A DNA stretch of 18,589 nt from DUSC01 sp964371125 (lineage in GTDB: Bacteria > Pseudomonadota > Alphaproteobacteria > Rhizobiales > Rhizobiaceae). Below the pieces are notes generated by a model. The model did no database searches. It saw only the letters and a program-made list of their open reading frames with translations, and was not told where the DNA came from. Every line of letters begins with the position of its first letter. The stretch's first letter is position 1. The position numbers and the translations under genes were made by a program. The DNA lies in assembly GCA_964371125.1 (NCBI GenBank), contig CAYJMY010000086.1, positions 1 to 18,589 of the forward strand. Reading direction: 5' to 3'. This document shows positions 14,317 through 18,589 of the stretch, piece by piece.

Positions 14317-15798
14317 TCACCACGACCGCAACGCGCGCAGGCGCGGCGTCTTCTTGAAGACGTGCTCGTCCATGCGCGCCAGCAACCGGTCGAGGACGCC
14401 GACCGCCGCATCGACCATCGGCCCCTTGTTCAGCATGACGCACTCGGCCCGCGCCGCCATCGCGGCATCGGTCATCTCGCCGCGCGAGGGTATGCCTTCC
14501 TTGACGAGGCCTTCCAGGACCTGCGTCGCCCAGACCACCGGCACGCTCGCCGCCTCGCAGATCCACAAGATCTCCTCCTGCATCTCGGCCAGGCGCTCGA
14601 AGCCGATTTCGGCCGCGAGGTCGCCACGCGCAATCATGACGCCGAAGGGGCGTCGGCCGGCGGCCGCGGCGATCAGGTCGGGCAGGTTACGCACGGCTTC
14701 CGGACGCTCGATCTTGGCGACGAGGCCGAGCGGACGGTCGCGGCGCCCGTGGCGGGCAAGCGCCTCCTCGAGGAGACCGATGTCGCAGGGCCGGCTGACG
14801 AAGGAGTAGCCGATGATGTCGGCGCATTCGATGACCGCGGCGAGGTCGGCCTCGTCCTTCGCCGTCAGCGGGGACAGGCCGAGCGCAGTATCAGGCAGGT
14901 TGATGCCCTTCTCCGGTTTCAGCTTCGCGCCCTTTTCCCTGGTCCGGCGCACGCGGACGATCGCCTCGCCGTCGCGGGCGCTTTCCACGACTCCCTCCAG
15001 CTTACCGTCGTCGTAACGCAGCCGATGGCCAACCTCGAGGCGCGTGACGATCTCGGGCAGCGAGACGGCCGCGCTGAACGGCATGTCGACCGAAAGCCGC
15101 GGCGGGCCGGCAGAGACGAGACGGAACGCCTCGCCGGGGTGCAACCTTGCCTTCGGATCGCGGACAGCGACCGCGCCGGTGCGGATCTTAGGCCCGGCGA
15201 TGTCCATGAGGATCGTCAGCCGACGCCCGACGGCGGCGCCCGCCGCCTTCACGTTTTCGGCCATCTTCCTCCACGCGTCCTGGTCGTCGTGGGCGCAGTT
15301 GATGCGGGCGGTGTCCATGCCGCTGCGGGCGAGCGAGACGACCCAGTCGCGGTCGGTCGCGGCCTCGGACGGCAATGTGACCATGATCCGGCTGCGGCGG
15401 TGACGCGGCGGGTCGCCGAAGAGCCGGTCCGCGGCTGCCGCGAGCCGAGCCTCCCCGGCGAAGAATTCGGCCTCGCTCGGACCTGGAAACGGCGCCGGCC
15501 GACCGTCAAGGGCGGACAGCGCGGCGAGCGCCGCATCGAGGCTCGGCAGCACGCGGCTCTCCAGCCGGCCGAGCGACGACAGGCCGCGGCACATCAGCCG
15601 CCGCTGCAGCATGCGGATGTCGTGGTGGCGAAGCGTGAGATAGTGCGCGAGGTTGACGAGCGAGGGATCGTCGCCGCCGAGCGAGCGAAACCGCGCGAGC
15701 AGGTCCGCCGAGCCGTCGGCGACCGCCGTCCGAAGTCCGAGCAGTTCTTCGAAGGTCCGTTCCGCCGCGGCGTCGGGCGGCATGTCTTGGGCGTTCAC
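14317..15798 (-). CDS. Pyruvate kinase-like protein with extra N-terminal domain and no C-terminal domain
   Basis: A 493-residue protein. Residues 1-130 form a helix-rich, Arg/Leu-rich region with G-L-S-S-L-G-R-L-E-S-R. Residues 135-480 resemble the pyruvate kinase barrel: A-R165-I-N-C-A-H, D-I-A-G-P-K-I-R-T-G (199-208, followed by the B domain), K-G-I-N-L-P, A-K362-I-E-R-P-E (the catalytic Lys position), M-I-A-R-G-D-L-A-A-E-I-G and A-T-Q-V-L-E. It ends soon after V-M-L-N-K-G-P, where ordinary enzymes read M-L-S-G-E-T and continue into an allosteric domain. It may be an unregulated kinase or a divergent paralogue with another substrate. The GTG at 15798 has GGGGAG 8 nt upstream; the ATG at 15783 has none. 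It converges on the GntR/FCD gene with 28 nt between them and no obvious terminator. Confidence 0.85.
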   Translation of the reverse strand: MNAQDMPPDAAAERTFEELLGLRTAVADGSADLLARFRSLGGDDPSLVNLAHYLTLRHHDIRMLQRRLMCRGLSSLGRLESRVLPSLDAALAALSALDGRPAPFPGPSEAEFFAGEARLAAAADRLFGDPPRHRRSRIMVTLPSEAATDRDWVVSLARSGMDTARINCAHDDQDAWRKMAENVKAAGAAVGRRLTILMDIAGPKIRTGAVAVRDPKARLHPGEAFRLVSAGPPRLSVDMPFSAAVSLPEIVTRLEVGHRLRYDDGKLEGVVESARDGEAIVRVRRTREKGAKLKPEKGINLPDTALGLSPLTAKDEADLAAVIECADIIGYSFVSRPCDIGLLEEALARHGRRDRPLGLVAKIERPEAVRNLPDLIAAAAGRRPFGVMIARGDLAAEIGFERLAEMQEEILWICEAASVPVVWATQVLEGLVKEGIPSRGEMTDAAMAARAECVMLNKGPMVDAAVGVLDRLLARMDEHVFKKTPRLRALRSW

Positions 15799-15861
15799 CG
15801 GTTCGGCTCCCCAGCCTGTCACCCGCGGTGGGAGGCGGACCGCGCGGCGTCGGGACACTAG

Positions 15862-15887
15862 GACAGCGCGGTGACAGTCCGGTGACG
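15862..15887 (-). promoter_or_regulatory. PHO-box-like direct repeats upstream of the pyruvate kinase-like gene
   Basis: On the leftward strand GTCACC, TGTCACC and TGTCC recur with an exact 11-bp period (plus-strand GAC cores at 15862, 15873 and 15884). The first two fit the rhizobial PhoB-box form CTGTCAY-N4-CTGTCAY with a few mismatches. They lie about 65-90 bp before the GTG start. No convincing -10 was found. The rest of 15799-15992 shows no gene. Confidence 0.35.
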
Positions 15888-15992
15888 ATCCCATCCTCCT
15901 CCAAACTGGAACAGGACGTCGAGGCACGGGTGCCGCTTCCGACCTTTGCGAACACATATCCGCATCGCCCCGGCCCCGCACGCCGTTTGTGC

Positions 15993-16787
15993 TTACCGCG
16001 TGAAGTGAGCGCCGTCGTTGGGCGTTGCGATCCCGCAGACCAGGTTCGGCTCAAGGCGAAGACCGCACGACGTGACCATACGTCGAGACGGCACATTCGA
16101 CGCCGATACGAGCTCATAAACGTGGGTCGCATCGAGATCGTGGAACGCGCTGCCGATCATGCGGGCGTTGACGTAGTTGCCGAGACCTTTGCCCCGCTGA
16201 GACGCCGCCACGGCAACAAGTCCGCCCCAGGCATACCGGTGATAGGGGCTTTGCGTATTGTGGGGCAGGTAGCCGTGTGCGGCCGCCACGATGGCTCCGT
16301 CGCCGTCGCCTACCACGACGGTCGTCGCAAGTCCCATCTCCCCAACCAGCAGCGAGCCAGAAAACGGCACCACACCGGCCGCGCCCATAAGCATCTGGAT
16401 GCCAATTGTGAAATCATCCTCCGGCTGCGTCGGCCCTTCCAGATCGATCAAGCCACTTGGCAGGCCCGCGGAAATGATGGCCTCGGAGGCGGCAAGCGCG
16501 CTATGCCTGTCCGCAAGGAAAACGTCCCAGGTATCCAGGCGGAAATTCCGCTCCATCAGGCGGGATCTCAGTTCTTCGGCCCTGGCAGCCGGGATGAGAC
16601 GGAAGCCGCAGATTCCATCGCGATCGAGGAACTCGTCGATGCGATCCCATCCGAGTCGATCGAGATCGTCGCAACCCATCGTGCGGCCGGTCTGGCAGGC
16701 GCCGGGGGTCGCATTGATGAAGTCGACGCTCGCTTCGGCCTGCGCTTGCAGCCGCTGTTGGATCGGCGTGCCGAAGTAGCCAGACAT
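15993..16787 (-). CDS. GNAT-family N-acetyltransferase, unknown substrate
   Basis: A 264-residue predicted cytoplasmic acetyltransferase. The C-terminal part carries the GNAT acetyl-CoA motif: beta strand G-L-V-A-V-A, then S-Q-R-G-K-G-L-G (196-203), and a later S-A-S-N231-V-P-S-R-R-M-V-T-S-C-G-L (228-243), typical of the motif B region. Residues 1-130 have no motif I recognise; they may be a degenerate second GNAT domain or a family-specific extension. The ATG at 16787 follows AGGA at suitable spacing. It is separated from both neighbours by about 195 and 298 nt, so it is probably its own transcription unit. Its codon use looks slightly less GC-biased than the catabolic operon, by eye only. 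The acceptor could be an amino acid, peptide or small amine. Confidence 0.8.
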   Translation of the reverse strand: MSGYFGTPIQQRLQAQAEASVDFINATPGACQTGRTMGCDDLDRLGWDRIDEFLDRDGICGFRLIPAARAEELRSRLMERNFRLDTWDVFLADRHSALAASEAIISAGLPSGLIDLEGPTQPEDDFTIGIQMLMGAAGVVPFSGSLLVGEMGLATTVVVGDGDGAIVAAAHGYLPHNTQSPYHRYAWGGLVAVAASQRGKGLGNYVNARMIGSAFHDLDATHVYELVSASNVPSRRMVTSCGLRLEPNLVCGIATPNDGAHFTR

Positions 16788-17027
16788 GACAATCCTGTGA
16801 AGCTATCCGCAAAGCATAGCGATTCCGACGAAACTGGCAATCGACGTGAGTCGGGTTGCTCTACCGTGAACACGGGCGCCGGGACCGGGTCTGACAGACG
16901 AGGACTGGCCGGTATCACCCGCTATTCAGCAGGGAACCGGGAATCCGAGCCGAAACCTCGCCCGGAAGCTCGCATCCGTGGTTCGGATACTTTACGCCAC
17001 CATCCCGGGGCGCCGCGACGCTGGCCG
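16788..17027. other. Intergenic stretch between the GNAT gene and the hupB terminator, no gene seen
   Basis: No credible ORF, tRNA or repeat array was found. It presumably contains the GNAT promoter. A short hairpin, ATCCG-TGGTT-CGGAT (16974-16988), is the only structure noted and lacks a T-run. Confidence 0.5.
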
Positions 17028-17055
17028 CAAAAGAAAAGCCGGGACAATGCCCGGC
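17028..17055 (-). terminator. Intrinsic terminator downstream of hupB
   Basis: GCCGGG (17038-17043) and CCCGGC (17050-17055) form a 6-bp GC stem with a 6-nt loop. On the leftward strand this is followed by a T-rich tail (TTTTCTTTT). It begins about 30 nt after the hupB stop. Confidence 0.8.
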
Positions 17056-17085
17056 TCCTCGAATGCGTCGAAAGGACCGACGAGG

Positions 17086-17358
17086 TCAGTTCACGGCGTC
17101 CTTAAGACCCTTGCCGGCGGAGAACTTCGGCACGCTGCGCGCCGGGATCTTCACTTCCGCGCCCGTCTGCGGGTTGCGGCCGGTGGTGGCGGCGCGCTTG
17201 GTGACGCTGAAATTGCCGAATCCGACGAGGCGCACGTCGCCGCCCTTCTTCAACTCGGAGGTGATGACGGAAAACACCGCATCGACCGCCGACTGAGCGT
17301 CGCTCTTCGAAATCTTCGCTGCGTCAGCGACGGCAGACACCAGTTCGTTCTTGTTCAT
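17086..17358 (-). CDS. hupB: DNA-binding protein HU (beta type)
   Basis: A 90-residue nucleoid-associated histone-like protein that bends and compacts DNA as a dimer. The sequence is canonical: M-N-K-N-E-L-V at the N-terminus, G-D-V-R-L-V-G-F-G-N-F-S-V (the HU/IHF signature, about 40-52), the DNA-grasping arm with R-N-P-Q-T-G (about 61-66, whose Pro intercalates in HU/IHF), and K-I-P-A-R-S-V-P-K-F-S-A-G-K. The ATG at 17358 with AGGAAGGA 7 nt upstream is the start; an in-frame TTG at 17361 is not needed. It lies downstream of lon in the same direction, a common alphaproteobacterial order, but a terminator between them and a possible promoter indicate separate transcription. Confidence 0.98.
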   Translation of the reverse strand: MNKNELVSAVADAAKISKSDAQSAVDAVFSVITSELKKGGDVRLVGFGNFSVTKRAATTGRNPQTGAEVKIPARSVPKFSAGKGLKDAVN

Positions 17359-17412
17359 CAATACATCCTTCCTTGAGAATACCGGGATTTCGATTCGACC
17401 GGCAGGAAACGG

Positions 17413-17441
17413 ACTCTAGAAAGAACCGTTCCCGCCACCAA
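17413..17441 (-). promoter_or_regulatory. Possible hupB promoter
   Basis: On the leftward strand TTGGTG (17436-17441) and TAGAGT (17413-17418) are 17 nt apart and about 55 nt before the hupB start. Each matches the sigma-70 consensus at four of six positions, so this is a weak call supported mainly by position. Confidence 0.3.
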
Positions 17442-17470
17442 GTGCTAATTACGTTCCGTAGGCCTGAATC

Positions 17471-17491
17471 GCCCGGTTTTCCGGGCTTTTT
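17471..17491 (+). terminator. Rightward terminator-like hairpin between hupB and lon
   Basis: GCCCGG (17471-17476) and CCGGGC (17481-17486) close a TTTT loop and are followed by TTTTT on the plus strand only. No rightward gene precedes it, so it may protect lon from antisense readthrough or end an unannotated transcript. Confidence 0.5.
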
Positions 17492-17495
17492 CACA

Positions 17496-17524
17496 GAAAA
17501 GCCGGGCACTGAGCCCGGCTTTTC
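17496..17524. terminator. Strong intrinsic terminator downstream of lon, usable on both strands
   Basis: Arms GAAAAGCCGGGC (17496-17507) and GCCCGGCTTTTC (17513-17524) are perfectly complementary around the 5-nt loop ACTGA. The A/T ends give a T-run in either direction. It starts about 18 nt after the lon stop codon on the leftward strand. Confidence 0.85.
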
Positions 17525-17542
17525 CGACTTGTCCCTGCGCCG

Positions 17543-18589
17543 TCAGTGGGCGAAGGTCGAAGCGCCCGTTTCGTCGACCACTTCGGCCTTGGCCGGCACC
17601 ACGTCGACAGGCTCGATCCACTCGATGGGCTCCGGCATGCGCACCAGCGCGTGACGCAGCACCTCGCCGACCCGGCTGACCGGAATGATCTCCATCCCGC
17701 TCTTAACGTTGTCGGGAATCTCGGCGAGATCCTTGGCGTTCTCCTCGGGGATCAGCACCTTCTTGATGCCGCCGCGCAGCGCGGCGAGCAGCTTTTCCTT
17801 GAGGCCGCCGATCGGCAGGACGCGCCCACGCAGCGTTATCTCGCCGGTCATCGCCACGTCGGCCTTGACCGGGATGCCGGTGAGCACCGAGACGATCGCG
17901 GTGGCCATCGCCACGCCGGCCGACGGGCCGTCCTTCGGGGTAGCCCCCTCGGGTACGTGGACGTGGATGTCGCGCTTGTCGAAGGTCGGCGGCTCGATGC
18001 CGAAATCGAGGGCCCTCGAGCGGACATAGGACGCCGCCGCCGAGATCGATTCCTTCATCACGTCCTTCAGGTTGCCGGTCACCGTCATGCGGCCCTTGCC
18101 GGGCATCATGACGCCTTCGATCGTGAGCAGTTCGCCGCCGACCTCGGTCCAGGCAAGCCCGGTGACCACGCCGACCTGGTCGTCCGCCTCGACCTGGCCG
18201 AAGCGGAAGCGCGGCACGCCGAGATAGTCGGACAGGTTGTCGGGCGTGATCTTCACCGACTTCTTCTTGGTCCGCAGGATTTCCGTGACCGCCTTGCGCG
18301 CCAGCTTCATCAGCTCGCGCTCGAGGCTGCGGACGCCCGCCTCGCGCGTGTAGGTCTGGATGATCGCGCGGATCGCCTCGTCGCTCACCGAGAACTCCTT
18401 CGGCTGCAACGCGTGGTCGCGGATGGCCTTGGGCTGAAGGTGGCGCTTGGCGATCTCGACCTTCTCGTCCTCCGTGTAGCCGGCGATACGGATGATCTCC
18501 ATGCGGTCCATGAGGGCCGGCGGGATGTTCAGCGTGTTCGCCGTCGTCACGAACATCACGCTCGACAGGTCGTATTCGACCTCGAGGTA
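17543..18589 (-). CDS. lon: ATP-dependent protease Lon (partial, N-terminus beyond right edge)
   Basis: The visible 348 C-terminal residues of the cytoplasmic AAA+ protease Lon, which degrades misfolded and regulatory proteins. The fragment begins late in the AAA+ domain (D-L-S-S-V-M-F-V-T-T-A-N-T-L, sensor-1 region). It continues through the small lid domain, including E-A-G-V-R-S-L-E-R (sensor-2 Arg region), and then the proteolytic domain. The catalytic Ser is in P-K-D-G-P-S-A-G and the catalytic Lys in G-G-L-K-E-K-L-L-A. The tail after R-V-G-E-V-L-R-H-A-L is a variable extension ending T-F-A-H. No damage is seen in the visible part. It is followed by a strong terminator and then hupB. Confidence 0.98.
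   Translation of the reverse strand, partial: YLEVEYDLSSVMFVTTANTLNIPPALMDRMEIIRIAGYTEDEKVEIAKRHLQPKAIRDHALQPKEFSVSDEAIRAIIQTYTREAGVRSLERELMKLARKAVTEILRTKKKSVKITPDNLSDYLGVPRFRFGQVEADDQVGVVTGLAWTEVGGELLTIEGVMMPGKGRMTVTGNLKDVMKESISAAASYVRSRALDFGIEPPTFDKRDIHVHVPEGATPKDGPSAGVAMATAIVSVLTGIPVKADVAMTGEITLRGRVLPIGGLKEKLLAALRGGIKKVLIPEENAKDLAEIPDNVKSGMEIIPVSRVGEVLRHALVRMPEPIEWIEPVDVVPAKAEVVDETGASTFAH

Noticed and set aside
14362..15861. Rightward ORF (499 codons) opposite the pyruvate kinase-like gene
   Set aside because: The leftward frame carries clear pyruvate kinase motifs; this frame is an Arg/Ala-rich shadow.
16974..16990. Possible tRNA T-arm (GGTTCGGATAC) near a short hairpin
   Set aside because: No acceptor stem, anticodon arm or D arm could be built around it.
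1..18589. Search for CRISPR arrays, IS ends, integrases or attachment sites
   Set aside because: No regularly spaced repeats, transposase or integrase motifs, or long terminal inverted repeats were seen.

Overview
The window is GC-rich, densely packed DNA from an alphaproteobacterium, most likely Hyphomicrobiales (Rhizobiales). The reasons are the lon-then-hupB order at the right end, the HU and Lon sequences, the very high third-position GC (which produces long antisense shadow ORFs), and the stock of ABC/TRAP uptake genes with a GntR/FCD regulator. Genus is not resolved.

Positions 1-13299 hold a leftward run of twelve genes. In transcription order these are: an SDR oxidoreductase, a class III beta-type aminotransferase, hyuA, hyuB, a complete branched-chain-amino-acid-type ABC importer (binding protein, livG, livF, livH, livM), a lambda-crystallin-like 3-hydroxyacyl dehydrogenase, a BKACE (DUF849) beta-keto acid cleavage enzyme, and a TRAP binding protein cut by the left edge. 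Gaps are 40 nt or less or genes overlap, except at 2657-2704, where a second promoter sits. A GntR/FCD regulator at 13575-14288 is transcribed divergently from this run.

The main observation is that the promoter before the SDR gene (13330-13380) and the internal promoter before the dehydrogenase (2671-2720) carry the same pair of 10-bp near-palindromes, close to TGATATATCA, about 40 bp apart. This suggests one regulator, probably the adjacent GntR/FCD protein, controls both transcription units. Taken together the genes look like an uncharacterised catabolic pathway. A solute is imported, HyuAB may open a lactam or imide-like bond with ATP, and a beta-aminotransferase and a 3-hydroxy acid dehydrogenase could each supply a beta-keto acid. 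BKACE would then cleave that acid with acetyl-CoA to acetoacetate and a shortened acyl-CoA. The substrate cannot be named from sequence.

Positions 14317-16787 hold two leftward genes that do not obviously belong to the pathway: a short pyruvate-kinase-like protein with an extra N-terminal domain (preceded by PHO-box-like 11-bp repeats) and a GNAT acetyltransferase. Positions 17028-18589 hold the housekeeping pair hupB and lon (lon cut by the right edge), with GC-rich terminator hairpins on both sides of hupB. No tRNA, rRNA, IS element, integrase or CRISPR array was seen.
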